44,985 nucleotides of DNA from assembly GCA_964608025.1 (NCBI GenBank), contig CAZSLO010000004.1:1-44985 (forward strand), given 5' to 3'. Source of the DNA: CAZSLO01 sp964608025 (GTDB taxonomy: Bacteria > Chloroflexota > Dehalococcoidia > Lucifugimonadales > CAJWER01). This document shows, piece after piece, positions 33,984-43,120 of this stretch; position 1 is the stretch's first letter, and each line of letters starts with the position of its first letter. A model generated the notes under the pieces. The model was not told the DNA's origin and did not search any database. It saw only the letters and a program-made list of their open reading frames with translations. A program made the position numbers and the translations under genes.

Positions 33984-34726
33984 TCGCCCATCCCCGTATA
34001 GACTTGATACTCTTTTCGTATCGAATTCACATCTTCTGTGTCTCCGATTCGGACAATCCGTCCTGAAGATATGATCGCCAATCTGTTGGATAAGGTCACG
34101 GACCAATCAAGATCGTGGCTCGTCATGAGTACAGCCCCACCTCCAGAGACATGATCCATAACAAGATCCCCTAAGATAGTCATTGACTGCTGATCAAGTC
34201 CGCTCTCCGGTTCATCCATTAGAAGTATTCTGGGCTCATGGATGAACGCCCGGGCTATCGTAAATCTTTTGCGTAAACCATGAGATAGCGAAGCCACCCG
34301 TTGGTTTAGCCGAGAAGTAATGCCTAATCTTGCGGCAATAGATTCAATTCGTTCTTCAATACAGTCAACCTCAAATAAGCGTCCGACAAAGTGAAGATTC
34401 TCAAAGCCAGTCAAATCCTCGTAAAGGAACGAATCGTGGGCCACAACACCTACTGTACGGCGTGTTTTTTCACCCGAACGTGACGTGTCTAATCCTGATA
34501 ATAGGATTTTCCCCGTATCTTGCCTGGTAAGTCCAGCTAGGATCCTTATCAGGGTGGTCTTACCAGAACCATTTGGCCCTATTATCGCAACGGTCTCGCC
34601 CAAACCAACTGTCAAATCTATGCCACGAAGAACCTCAACCCGGCCGAAGGACTTAGTGATCTCTGTTGCCTTTATAGCCGGTAGGTATTTAGATGATGGA
34701 GTGGTTACAACAGTTGATTCAGTCAG
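33980..34726 (-). CDS. ccmA: Heme exporter ATP-binding subunit CcmA (probable CTG start)
   Basis: An ABC ATPase. Walker A GPNGSGKT lies at about 50-57, signature LSHGLRKR at 147-154 and Walker B ILLMDEPESGLD at 167-178 (numbered from 34726). The first canonical start codon is TTG at 34615, but the same frame continues upstream with conserved ABC N-terminal sequence (KATEITKSFGRVEVLRGIDL), and no ATG, GTG or TTG occurs before an in-frame stop. CTG at 34726 has AGGG nine bases upstream and gives 248 residues. A shorter protein from TTG 34615 would lack the first beta strands. The 3' end overlaps ccmB by four bases. Confidence 0.85.
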   Translation of the reverse strand: MTESTVVTTPSSKYLPAIKATEITKSFGRVEVLRGIDLTVGLGETVAIIGPNGSGKTTLIRILAGLTRQDTGKILLSGLDTSRSGEKTRRTVGVVAHDSFLYEDLTGFENLHFVGRLFEVDCIEERIESIAARLGITSRLNQRVASLSHGLRKRFTIARAFIHEPRILLMDEPESGLDQQSMTILGDLVMDHVSGGGAVLMTSHDLDWSVTLSNRLAIISSGRIVRIGDTEDVNSIRKEYQVYTGMGE

Positions 34727-34843
34727 TGCAAATAGCCCTGGTCAGCTTCTCAATGCCAGTATGTCACTGTATTATAGTTAGACAGTTTAAGGCAATTGGA
34801 AATAATAGGAACACCTAAATAAAGTCACCAGAAGGCTATACCC

Positions 34844-35266
34844 GTGGCTACCATAGAAAAACTACAGAGAAAATACGAGCAACTAGATCGGCACATGGAA
34901 ACCCGGACTGAAAGCCAGATCGATGCTGCATGCCTATTAACGTTCGATTACGAATACAAAGGGCAAAAAGCTGAGGTAGTCATTGACAGCGGAGAGTTTA
35001 CCGCCGTATGTCCCTGGACTGGGTTGCCAGACTTCGGCACGTTGACCATCAGCTATATTCCAGACAGCCAATGCCTCGAATTGAAGTCTTTAAAATACTA
35101 TCTCCTATCTTATATGGGTGTCGGTATCGTGCAAGAACACGCGGCCAACCGGATACTTAACGATCTAGTGGACGCCTGTCTACCATTACAAATGACCATC
35201 ATCCTAGACTACAATATCCGGGGAGGCCTTCATACAACAGTCACGGTAGTGTACGAGAAAAGTTGA
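34844..35266 (+). CDS. queF: NADPH-dependent 7-cyano-7-deazaguanine reductase
   Basis: A 140-residue type I (unimodular) QueF. FTAVCPWTGLPDFGTL holds catalytic C56 and D63, ELKSLKYY (79-86) is the QueF motif, and E98 in IVQEHA matches the substrate-binding Glu. It reduces preQ0 to preQ1 in queuosine synthesis. The start is GTG 34844. It leads the plus-strand queF-queC-queE set, and no preQ1 riboswitch was seen upstream. Confidence 0.95.
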   Translation: MATIEKLQRKYEQLDRHMETRTESQIDAACLLTFDYEYKGQKAEVVIDSGEFTAVCPWTGLPDFGTLTISYIPDSQCLELKSLKYYLLSYMGVGIVQEHAANRILNDLVDACLPLQMTIILDYNIRGGLHTTVTVVYEKS

Positions 35267-35282
35267 GCCCCATCTGCCACCA

Positions 35283-36026
35283 ATGACAACTTTCGCTGTA
35301 TCCCTCTTGTCGGGTGGATTAGATTCCACAACTGTTACTACCCTTGCAAAGCAGCAAGTATCCCAAGTTACGGCACTGACTTTTCAATATGGCCAAAGCC
35401 ATTCCAAGGAAGTCAAAAGTGCACAGCAAATATCATCGATCCTCGGAATCGAACACAAGCTGATGGATATTTCCTTCCTCCGAGAAATAGCCTGGTACTC
35501 AGCATTAACGAATCCCGGACTTTTCCCCATCCCTTCAGATCGCTCAGAATCTGTCATGGGGATTAGTATCCCTATCACTTATGTACCATTACGCAATACC
35601 ATCTTCGTTTCTCTCGCAGCTGGTCTTCTCGAAAGCAAGGTGCTAAATGCCATAGAGATCGAAAATGTGCCCCCCGAACAAGTCAATGCCAAGCTCTACA
35701 TGGCACCCAATGCTATCGACTACAGCGGATATCCAGACTGCCGACCGGAATTCTTCGAACAGCTCTCAGCAACACTACAACTAGGTAGCAAGCTTGGAGT
35801 TGAATACGGAATATCTATTGAGATTGAAACACCGATCATTGAGATGTCAAAGGCTGAAATAGTGAATTTGGCAGCTGAATTAGGAGCACCACTGGAACAA
35901 ACCTGGAGTTGCTACGAAGCCTTGGAATTACCATGTGGCCGATGCGATAGCTGTATCCTACGGGCAAAGGGATTCGCCGATGCTGGCTTACCAGACCCTT
36001 TATTCCCCAAGCTTGGAGGCAGCTAG
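35283..36026 (+). CDS. queC: 7-cyano-7-deazaguanine synthase
   Basis: A 247-residue PP-loop enzyme. SGGLDS at 10-15 is the pyrophosphate loop. The C-terminal zinc site is formed by WSCYEALELPCGRCDSC, with four cysteines in the usual C-x8-CxxCxxC arrangement. It converts 7-carboxy-7-deazaguanine to preQ0 with ATP and ammonia. ATG 35283 is 17 bases after queF. Its stop shares one base with the queE start. Confidence 0.96.
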   Translation: MTTFAVSLLSGGLDSTTVTTLAKQQVSQVTALTFQYGQSHSKEVKSAQQISSILGIEHKLMDISFLREIAWYSALTNPGLFPIPSDRSESVMGISIPITYVPLRNTIFVSLAAGLLESKVLNAIEIENVPPEQVNAKLYMAPNAIDYSGYPDCRPEFFEQLSATLQLGSKLGVEYGISIEIETPIIEMSKAEIVNLAAELGAPLEQTWSCYEALELPCGRCDSCILRAKGFADAGLPDPLFPKLGGS

Positions 36027-36736
36027 TGGCTTTAAAAATAAGCAAGATGAAATCGGGGGAGCCAGAAATTTTCCAATCGATACAAGGAGAGGGTATAACA
36101 GCCGGGGTTCCATCAGTATTTATTCGACTTGCAACATGTAACCTCGCTTGCAACTGGTGCGACACTAAATACACATGGGATTGGCGTCACTACGATTACG
36201 ATACCCAAGTCATTCAAATGCCCTTAGAAGAGATCGAGAGCAAGTTGGTAATCTACAAGGTAACCAATTTGGTGATTACCGGTGGCGAGCCTTTACTTCA
36301 ACAGGATGAACTCTCTGATCTTGTTGAATCCTTAACCCAACGAGGGTTTTGTTGCGAGCTAGAAACTAACGGCACTATACCTCCAAATCCAAGGATGAAG
36401 AATTCAGTAGGACAATGGAACGTTTCCCCCAAGCTAAGTAGCTCTGGGAATAGACCCGGAACGATGGAACGGCCCGGTGCCTTGAAGACATTTAGTCAAA
36501 TTGATAGCGCCTGGTTCAAATTTGTGGTTGTTAAGCCAACTGACTTGGATGAGATTTGCGAACTATCCGATCGTTACGATATCCCAGCAGATCGTGTGCT
36601 GTTGATGCCAGAGGGCACTTCACAAACAACCTTGGAACAAAGAGGCAAGTGGGTCTCCGAGGCTTGTATAGAAAAAGGCTTCCGTTTCTCACCACGCCTA
36701 CACATCATGCTCTGGGGTGACCAACGTGGTCGCTAG
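36026..36736 (+). CDS. queE: 7-carboxy-7-deazaguanine synthase (radical SAM)
   Basis: A 236-residue short radical SAM enzyme. SIQGEG at 18-23 binds substrate, the cluster motif is C38-x3-C42-x2-C45 in CNLACNWC, and TGGEPLLQ is the SAM-binding segment. It makes 7-carboxy-7-deazaguanine from 6-carboxytetrahydropterin. The start is GTG 36026, overlapping the queC stop. The queD gene for the preceding step is absent from the window. The neighbour downstream, ccdA, is convergent. Confidence 0.95.
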   Translation: MALKISKMKSGEPEIFQSIQGEGITAGVPSVFIRLATCNLACNWCDTKYTWDWRHYDYDTQVIQMPLEEIESKLVIYKVTNLVITGGEPLLQQDELSDLVESLTQRGFCCELETNGTIPPNPRMKNSVGQWNVSPKLSSSGNRPGTMERPGALKTFSQIDSAWFKFVVVKPTDLDEICELSDRYDIPADRVLLMPEGTSQTTLEQRGKWVSEACIEKGFRFSPRLHIMLWGDQRGR

Positions 36737-36758
36737 GTACTGATAAATATAAATAGAT

Positions 36759-37493
36759 TTAAAATATCTGCTCAGCCCTTACTGCCAGAAGCTCAGCTCC
36801 TTTACCCAAAGTCCAGTAATAGACAAGATAGATCCCTGCAACCACCATCGCAAGGTTACCGACAGGCTCTATAATCGGGAATACAGCCTTGAACACACGC
36901 TGGACCAAGCCTTTTACAAAAACTACTCCCAGAGTCGCAGCAACAAGAACTGTACCCATTCCTATACCATAGGCGACCGATCCAATAATGGTGTCTAGGG
37001 CAGCGCCTGTGCTAAGAGATCTACCTGCAACAATACCGATAGCTGCGAGAAATATGGGTAGAGCACAACTCAGCGAAGCAATAGCATAGGCAATCCCGAA
37101 TAAGAACACTTGGCGTGTGCCCTTGCCTTGTCCTAGATTAACCCTGCTGGCCACCATGATTCCGAGCCTCCGTTTTGACAAAAACAGGTAAAGTCCGGTC
37201 ACGGCAATAATTACACCAATCCCTAATCCAGCAAATGGAAGAAATTTACCTATTATTCGGCCACCTGCCACTAGAATAATTCCAACGACTCCAAAAACCA
37301 ATACAAATCCAGCTGTGGCAGCAAATCCAAGAATGATCCCCCGAATCGTCGACCTAAACAGATTATACTCAGTACTAAAAGTATCAAGCTGGTAACCAAT
37401 ATAGGCTGGGAACATCGCGGCGCCGCAAGGATTGAAGGCCGCTACAAACCCCGCAGAAAAAGCGAACACTAATGACACTTCTATTGAAAACAT
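36759..37493 (-). CDS. ccdA: Thiol-disulfide transport protein CcdA
   Basis: A 244-residue protein with six membrane helices. C23 in FNPCGAAMFPAY and C143 in SLSCALPIF are the redox pair that passes electrons from cytosolic thioredoxin to the outer side, for cytochrome c maturation or related oxidoreductases. The length matches the CcdA family. ATG 37493 has AGGGTG upstream; a TATAAT on the minus strand at 37530-37525 could be its -10 box, without a clear -35. With ccmAB nearby it suggests a cytochrome c maturation context. Confidence 0.93.
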   Translation of the reverse strand: MFSIEVSLVFAFSAGFVAAFNPCGAAMFPAYIGYQLDTFSTEYNLFRSTIRGIILGFAATAGFVLVFGVVGIILVAGGRIIGKFLPFAGLGIGVIIAVTGLYLFLSKRRLGIMVASRVNLGQGKGTRQVFLFGIAYAIASLSCALPIFLAAIGIVAGRSLSTGAALDTIIGSVAYGIGMGTVLVAATLGVVFVKGLVQRVFKAVFPIIEPVGNLAMVVAGIYLVYYWTLGKGAELLAVRAEQIF

Positions 37494-37695
37494 ATTGGCA
37501 CCCTAAAACCCACCCTGATCTGACATTATAGCTTGGTAGTTATGGAAATCGTTTTGGTACTGGCTTGAAATATAGTCCACTCATGGTTAATTGAGCAGTT
37601 GTTCTCAATTTCCATTTTTTATTGGAAAATTGTAATTCGTTAAATACCTGACAATCCAATCTTTCCCAATCACACTATTAACCACAGGAAATCAA

Positions 37696-37725
37696 TTGAC
37701 ACCCAAAAACAGCCGTTGATAGACT
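37696..37725 (+). promoter_or_regulatory. Candidate promoter for the sulfite/nitrite reductase gene
   Basis: TTGACA (37696-37701), an 18-base spacer and TAGACT (37720-37725) lie about 175 bases before the ATG. The -35 is perfect; the -10 matches four of six. Confidence 0.4.
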
Positions 37726-37785
37726 CTGTACTAGTAGTATCGTCTTCTTTCATGTCCATGCTCAGTCCTGTATCATAAATCTTTA

Positions 37786-37797
37786 ATACTTAAGTAT
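37786..37797. promoter_or_regulatory. 12-base perfect palindrome upstream of the reductase
   Basis: ATACTTAAGTAT lies about 60 bases downstream of the candidate -10 box and 101 bases before the ATG, a position suited to a repressor or activator. It matches no operator I recognise. Confidence 0.3.
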
Positions 37798-37898
37798 GTC
37801 TGAAGGATGTAAATTAAAGCTAGAGATTCATTTGCTGACTAGGTTGTCAATCTATCTCACGGTAAAGGTAAATAGGTCCCACCAAGAGGAATCTAGAC

Positions 37899-39662
37899 AT
37901 GACACAGACCGAATGGAAACCACGTAACCAAAGTATCATCGAAATATTGCCAGAAGAAATCGTTGACTTTGAAGAACAAGTCAAGCGTTTTCAAGCTGGC
38001 GACTGGAATGAAACCGACTTCCAAGCCTTTAGGCTCCGGCAAGGCATATATGGGCAACGTCAGCCAGATTCCCAGATGGTACGTGTCAAGGCACCTTTTG
38101 GAGGACTTTCTGCAAATCAAATGGACGCCTTGGGTAAAGCCGCTGCGAAATACACCCCACTTAACAAGGGACATGTAACTACCCGGGAGAATATCCAGTT
38201 CCACCACGTTAAACTTGAAGACACCGCGGATTTCATGCGGATAGTAGGAAACGAGGGATTATCGACACGAGAGGCCTGCGGAAACACTGTCCGTAACGTT
38301 ACTGGATGTCCAATGGCCGGAGTCTGTTCCGATGAGCCATTCGACGTAACTCCATATGCCGCTGCCTACTCCAGGTATTTTGTAAGACATCCCTACACCC
38401 AGGCCCTTCCAAGGAAATGGAAAACCGCATTCTCTGGATGTGAACGGGACTGCGCGATAACTGCGATTCACGATATGGGGTTCATCCCCAAAATCCAGAA
38501 TGGCGAGAAGGGGTTCCAGCTTTTGATTGGTGGGGGAACCTCTATCATGCCACGCATTGCTGATACTCTCTATGATTTCGTACCTTTGAACGAGTACCTG
38601 AAGATCACAGAGGCGGCTATAAGAATTTTTCACCGCTCCAACGAGCTAAGAAAAAACCGCATGAAAGCTCGTATCAAGTTCATGATAGACCGTATCGGCA
38701 TCGATGATTTTCGTAAAATGGTAGAAGAAGAACTCCAGGAAGAATGGGCACAAAAATCTTTCGACCCAACCCCCCTACTGTGGATCGAAAACGAAGAGAA
38801 AGATGCTCCCATTTCACCAATTGGAGGATACTCAAATAATGGTCACTCTCCCGAGTTCAACCACTGGGTAGAGACCAATGTCCAAGACCAGAAACAGGCT
38901 GGCTACAAGGTGGTTCATGTAAAACTTCCACTCGGAGACATCCAGGCCGAACAATGGCATGAGCTCGCAGACATGGCTCGCAAGTACGCTGGCGGTCGTA
39001 CCCGGATAACTCACCAACAAAATATGGCCTTTAGATGGGTACCTGAATCAGCCCTTTACGAAGTCTGGCAAGAATTGAATCGCTTGGATCTTGGTAAGTC
39101 CGGAGTCCATGAAATAACAGATGTTGTCTCATGCCCTGGGACCGATAGTTGCAAGCTTGGTATCACGTCATCGATGGGTCTCGGGCGTGCTATGCGTTCC
39201 TCAATCGAAGAAATGGGAATTACGGATCCACTGACTAGGCAAATGCACGTCAAGATGAGTGGTTGCCCTAATGGCTGCGGACAACATCATGTCGCCGACA
39301 TAGGCTTCCACGGTGCCGCCACAAAAGCTCCTGGAGGACAAGTCCCCGCCTACGAATTATTCCTAGGGGGCAGCTACGATGAAGGAGATTCTCGTATAGG
39401 CTTACGAGTTAAGGGTCGGATCCCGGCTAAAAAAACGCCTGATGCTATGAAGCAGATCGTGGCTTACTATGAAAAGAACAGGAACGATGGTGAACTTTTC
39501 AGAGACTTCGTAGTCAGGGTCACGCCTCAAGCTTTCGAGCCCATAATTGCAGAACTCAAAGAGACCCGCGAATTGAATAGAGATTCCATAGACGCATACA
39601 TGGACTGGGACAAGACCATCATATACAAGATGGAACGTGGTGAAGGAGAGTGCTCCATCTAG
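37899..39662 (+). CDS. Siroheme sulfite/nitrite reductase (NirA/Sir type)
   Basis: A 587-residue ferredoxin-dependent reductase with two ferredoxin-like half domains (about 25-110 and 315-390) and two siroheme/4Fe-4S domains. Cluster ligands are C412 and C418 (CPGTDSC) and C456 and C460 (SGCPNGC). The arginines in TTRENIQFHH and RITHQQNMAFRW fit siroheme and substrate binding. The family reduces sulfite to sulfide or nitrite to ammonia by six electrons; no flavoprotein subunit is adjacent, so ferredoxin is the likely donor. Sulfite is favoured by resemblance to mycobacterial NirA, but this is inference. The ATG has GAGG nine bases upstream. Confidence 0.9.
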   Translation: MTQTEWKPRNQSIIEILPEEIVDFEEQVKRFQAGDWNETDFQAFRLRQGIYGQRQPDSQMVRVKAPFGGLSANQMDALGKAAAKYTPLNKGHVTTRENIQFHHVKLEDTADFMRIVGNEGLSTREACGNTVRNVTGCPMAGVCSDEPFDVTPYAAAYSRYFVRHPYTQALPRKWKTAFSGCERDCAITAIHDMGFIPKIQNGEKGFQLLIGGGTSIMPRIADTLYDFVPLNEYLKITEAAIRIFHRSNELRKNRMKARIKFMIDRIGIDDFRKMVEEELQEEWAQKSFDPTPLLWIENEEKDAPISPIGGYSNNGHSPEFNHWVETNVQDQKQAGYKVVHVKLPLGDIQAEQWHELADMARKYAGGRTRITHQQNMAFRWVPESALYEVWQELNRLDLGKSGVHEITDVVSCPGTDSCKLGITSSMGLGRAMRSSIEEMGITDPLTRQMHVKMSGCPNGCGQHHVADIGFHGAATKAPGGQVPAYELFLGGSYDEGDSRIGLRVKGRIPAKKTPDAMKQIVAYYEKNRNDGELFRDFVVRVTPQAFEPIIAELKETRELNRDSIDAYMDWDKTIIYKMERGEGECSI

Positions 39663-39728
39663 TCTGGCTGGTTGGTGACAAGTTCTAAAAAGCGTTTCTG
39701 AATGATCCAAAATCACGCAGCTTTTTGC

Positions 39729-40112
39729 CTACTTGCCACGCCTGCGAAGCCGGTCCCAGAACTTCTCTCCACTGTCATCAATTGGCTGTCCACGCCAGCG
39801 CTTTTCGAATTTTCGGGGACGTATGAAAAACATCGCGTATCCCACAATAAAAAGCACTAGGCCTCCCCATGCCATAAGAGCTCCGATCCCAGGAATAGAG
39901 GATTGCAACAGTAGTCCAACCAAGAGAAGTGCGGCAGCTGTGAGTATAATTCTCCCGGGAGTGATTGACCAGTTTCTTCCACCCACAGATTGGGTCACAT
40001 ATGACAAAAGCAAGACAAAGAAACCCTTTCTCCGTTTGGTCGGGCCTACAGAACCAATTTCCCCTGCCTGTTTGAGAATATCTTCAATCTCTTCCTCATA
40101 GCGCCTAGCCAT
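39729..40112 (-). CDS. Small membrane protein of unknown function
   Basis: A 127-residue protein. The N-terminal MARRYEEEIEDILKQAGEI is a charged helix. Two membrane helices lie at about 55-75 and 80-102, and the tail is basic (RPRKFEKRWRGQ, RLRRRGK). Similar short proteins with a YEEEIEEIL opening occur in Chloroflexota, but no function is known to me. ATG 40112 is chosen because GGAG lies six bases upstream; the frame extends eight more codons to an ATG at 40136. A promoter is predicted at 40216-40188. It converges on the reductase gene. Confidence 0.78.
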   Translation of the reverse strand: MARRYEEEIEDILKQAGEIGSVGPTKRRKGFFVLLLSYVTQSVGGRNWSITPGRIILTAAALLLVGLLLQSSIPGIGALMAWGGLVLFIVGYAMFFIRPRKFEKRWRGQPIDDSGEKFWDRLRRRGK

Positions 40113-40494
40113 CCTCGTCTCCTTTGTCCGTAACATCCCCTACGTGGCAAGTTTAAATCCATTCATCTAAATAATCTCCATAGGAAAATCGTATCTACGA
40201 AGGATACTTGTGTCAAGACAAGCGATTTCAAATGAAACTTTAGGGCCTCGTTTCGTCTGATACTGTAATATATGTCGTAAACAAGGCTCGATCTCCTTCT
40301 TGCACATAGTACGTTGCCATTGGAAAACTTTAATACAGTTCAATTACTACAATGCGCCATGGCTTACTTCACAATTTGGATATACTATGCAAGAGACTCC
40401 CAACACTTGAATCAATCTGTTTACAATATGCTGTTTAACCAAACAATTAGGCCGTTACTAGCCTATCCAAAATCAACCCACAAGGAGAACTGAA
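40113..40494. other. 382-base divergent region
   Basis: It separates the membrane-protein gene and the ThDP-enzyme gene. Apart from the minus-strand promoter at 40188-40216, no ORF, RNA or repeat is supported. A TATACT near 40380 on the plus strand lacks a -35 box. Confidence 0.45.
40188..40216 (-). promoter_or_regulatory. Candidate promoter for the small membrane protein
   Basis: TTGACA (40216-40211), a 17-base spacer and TACGAT (40193-40188) lie about 75 bases before ATG 40112. The -35 is perfect; the -10 matches four of six. Confidence 0.45.
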
Positions 40495-42135
40495 TTGGAC
40501 GGAAACAGGGTCATATCTAAAATCCTTAAAATGGAAGGCGTTGAGTGGATTACCGCATACCCTCATCAAGACCTAATTGAAGAGGCCGCGAAAGAAGGGA
40601 TCCGACCAATTATATGCCGCCAAGAACGTGCCGGAGTCAATATGGCAGACGGATATAGCAGAATGCACAATGGTAATAAGATAGGTGTATTCACTATGCA
40701 GCGCGGACCCGGTGCCGAGAATGCATTCGGAGGAGTGGCCCAAGGATTTGCTGACTCTGTACCCTTTTTGCTACTACCTGGAGGCAATCCACGTAGTCGG
40801 ATCGGTGTCCCCCCTGGATTCGATTCACTGGACCACTATAAAGGCATAACGAAATGGTCTGGACATATTAACCTAGTTGAGCGCATCCCTGAACTAATGA
40901 CCCGTGCGTTTAGCCAGATGAGACATGGTAGACGCGGTCCAGTCCTGCTCGAAATACCGAATGATGTAGGAGGCGAAGAGTACCCCGGGGATAATATCCC
41001 ATACATACCAGTCAGAGAACACAAGTCAGCCGCTGATCCAGATGAAGTACGTGAACTCATCAAAGTAATGATGAAAGCTGAATCACCTTGCATCAACGCT
41101 GGACAGGGTGTGCTCTATGCAGAAGCCACAGACGAACTAGTAGAATTCGCCGAGCTTACCAACATACCTGTAATGACTACCTTGGCTGGTAAAAGTGCCT
41201 TCCCTGAAAACCATCCCCTAGCATTGGGGACCGGCTCCAACAGCGCCACGTTGATGGTAGATCACTACCTGAAAAAGACCGACTTCGTTTTAGGAATGGG
41301 TACAAGTCTCACACTATCTACCTTCAACGCTCCCTTACCTTCAGGAATCACCATAGCTCATTCAACAAATTGCGCGGAAGATGTTAATAAAGACTACCGT
41401 GTCCCTCTCGGCGCGATCGGGGATTCCAAGATAGTACTCAAACAGATGATCCAAGAGGTAAAGAGCCAGGTCGGTGAGAATGGACGGGGAGATGTCAATG
41501 GGGTGATCGAGGAGATCGCAAAAGTCAAGTCAGAATTCATGAAGGAATGGGGACCACGGCTCACATCCGATGAAATCCCCATTAGCCCCTATCGTGTCAT
41601 CAAGGAAATCGCAGACAGCGTAGATGTTAGTAATACCGTTATCACACACGATTCAGGTTATCCCCGGGAACAACTCGTGCCATTCTGGGAAACAGTTGCA
41701 CCAAGGGGATACCTGGGCTGGGGTAAATCAACACAGTTAGGATATGGGCTTGGCTTAGTACTAGGAGCCAAGTTAGCCGCACCAGAGAAGACTGTAATCA
41801 ATATAATGGGAGATGCGGCGTTCGGTATGGCCGGTCTCGACATCGAAACTGCAGCAAGGAACGAAATAGGCACGTTGACGATAATCCTGAATAACAGCGT
41901 CATGACTAACTATTCCCATCATATGCCTTACGCCACAGAACAGTACGGCAGCAACAGTTTTTCAGGTGATTACGCTAAAGTGGCCGAAGGATTGGGTGCA
42001 TACTCAGAAGTAGTAACGGAACCAACCCAGCTACACTCCTCTATTAAGCGCGGAATATCCGCAACAAAGAATGGTAAGCCCGCAGTTTTGGAGATAATCA
42101 CAAAAGAAGAACTCGATGTACCAAAGTTCTGGTAG
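40495..42135 (+). CDS. Thiamine-diphosphate-dependent enzyme, acetolactate-synthase-like
   Basis: A 546-residue protein with three ThDP-enzyme domains: PYR (about 5-170, catalytic Glu E44 in CRQERAGVNMADGYSR), a central Rossmann domain (about 190-330) and PP (about 360-546). The cofactor motif reads GDAAFGM near residue 439 followed by a NN about 25 residues later; the usual GDG is GDA here. The fold is that of acetolactate synthase, glyoxylate carboligase and benzoylformate decarboxylase, which act on 2-oxo acids; the substrate is unknown. The start is TTG 40495 with AAGGAG seven bases upstream. No IlvN-type regulatory subunit is adjacent, arguing against branched-chain synthesis. Confidence 0.87.
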   Translation: MDGNRVISKILKMEGVEWITAYPHQDLIEEAAKEGIRPIICRQERAGVNMADGYSRMHNGNKIGVFTMQRGPGAENAFGGVAQGFADSVPFLLLPGGNPRSRIGVPPGFDSLDHYKGITKWSGHINLVERIPELMTRAFSQMRHGRRGPVLLEIPNDVGGEEYPGDNIPYIPVREHKSAADPDEVRELIKVMMKAESPCINAGQGVLYAEATDELVEFAELTNIPVMTTLAGKSAFPENHPLALGTGSNSATLMVDHYLKKTDFVLGMGTSLTLSTFNAPLPSGITIAHSTNCAEDVNKDYRVPLGAIGDSKIVLKQMIQEVKSQVGENGRGDVNGVIEEIAKVKSEFMKEWGPRLTSDEIPISPYRVIKEIADSVDVSNTVITHDSGYPREQLVPFWETVAPRGYLGWGKSTQLGYGLGLVLGAKLAAPEKTVINIMGDAAFGMAGLDIETAARNEIGTLTIILNNSVMTNYSHHMPYATEQYGSNSFSGDYAKVAEGLGAYSEVVTEPTQLHSSIKRGISATKNGKPAVLEIITKEELDVPKFW

Positions 42136-42268
42136 GCACTAAGCTACTGAACCTGGGAATTGTGTAAATCATCCCGGTACTAGTCTATCTCTTGGATTAT
42201 CACCGGGACAATTAACCTTGGTTTCCCCATCAAGATCGGATCGTGAGCGGCTAAGATAATCTGCTCTC

Positions 42269-43120
42269 TTAAGCGAGTTCGTGAACGATTGCATATGCCA
42301 GGTCCTGCGTGCAGGCAGCTATGAAGAACGGCACACGCCCCGACCTAATATCCGGATCAAACTGGTATCCGGACAGATCACCATCCTGGCCAACATCGAA
42401 AAGCTTTATGCCTGACCAAGTAGAGAACCCAATGCCGGGGTCTATTTCAGAGCGTGGCTCATCGAACATCACATATGCATCAATAAGTCCACGTGCCAAC
42501 CAAGGATAGATACTCGCGCCCCCATTAGGCCATATCCTCAATCCTGGGTATCTTGTAACCAAGTCTGAAAACCTTGCCGACCATTTCGTCAGATACGACG
42601 GATCCATAAGGTATGCTGCTATCGTTAAATCATCGCTTATTTTTCGAGTGCCGGCTGGGTGGACTTTTTGACGCATCCCGCCCCCTATTGAGCCGAACAA
42701 TACGCCATTCTCATCCGATAAATATATTTCATTCCTGATGATATCAACTGCCACGCCGCCCAGTGGAACTCCAGAGTTATCGAAATAGCTGGCAACGCTC
42801 CACCATTCAGCAGGAATTCCACGCTGGTAAAGTCCAGATCCATCAAATGGATCCACTGATACCAGGTATTCTGGATCTCCATTACCTATCAAATATGATC
42901 CATGTTCCGAATATAAAGCCACTGTCGATCCAATATTAGATAGAGTTTCTCTAAAAATCTCATCACACCGGCTATCAATACCAATCTCTACATCCTCGGT
43001 TTCTGGCCGCCCTGGCACCGATCCTACGGTTTCTCGACCTAGACCTTCCTGATGGAGCTCACGAACCTCTGATGCAATACGGCACACCGCAAGTTCTAAA
43101 GCCTCCCTAATCGACACCAT
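42269..43120 (-). CDS. Inositol monophosphatase/FBPase-superfamily protein
   Basis: A 283-residue protein. E72 in LYSEHG and VDPFDGSG (D90, D93, G94, S95) match the E...DPxDGT metal-binding motifs of the IMPase superfamily. ARGLIDAYVMF near residue 212 matches the later conserved strand, but the final WD metal ligand motif is not obvious, so activity may be altered. The expected role is dephosphorylation of a sugar or polyol phosphate. ATG 43120 overlaps the stop of the upstream SDR gene (TGATG), so it is last in a coupled three-gene operon. Confidence 0.8.
   Translation of the reverse strand: MVSIREALELAVCRIASEVRELHQEGLGRETVGSVPGRPETEDVEIGIDSRCDEIFRETLSNIGSTVALYSEHGSYLIGNGDPEYLVSVDPFDGSGLYQRGIPAEWWSVASYFDNSGVPLGGVAVDIIRNEIYLSDENGVLFGSIGGGMRQKVHPAGTRKISDDLTIAAYLMDPSYLTKWSARFSDLVTRYPGLRIWPNGGASIYPWLARGLIDAYVMFDEPRSEIDPGIGFSTWSGIKLFDVGQDGDLSGYQFDPDIRSGRVPFFIAACTQDLAYAIVHELA

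Larger units (their letters stand above)
37494..37898. other. 405-base divergent regulatory region ccdA / sulfite reductase
   Basis: It holds a candidate promoter (37696-37725) and a 12-base palindrome (37786-37797) ahead of the reductase gene. No ORF or RNA gene was seen. The region is AT-rich. Confidence 0.5.

Noticed and set aside
34727..34843. Search for a preQ1 riboswitch ahead of queF
   Set aside because: None of the preQ1 class I consensus blocks or a pseudoknot-like A-rich tail overlapping an SD could be found.
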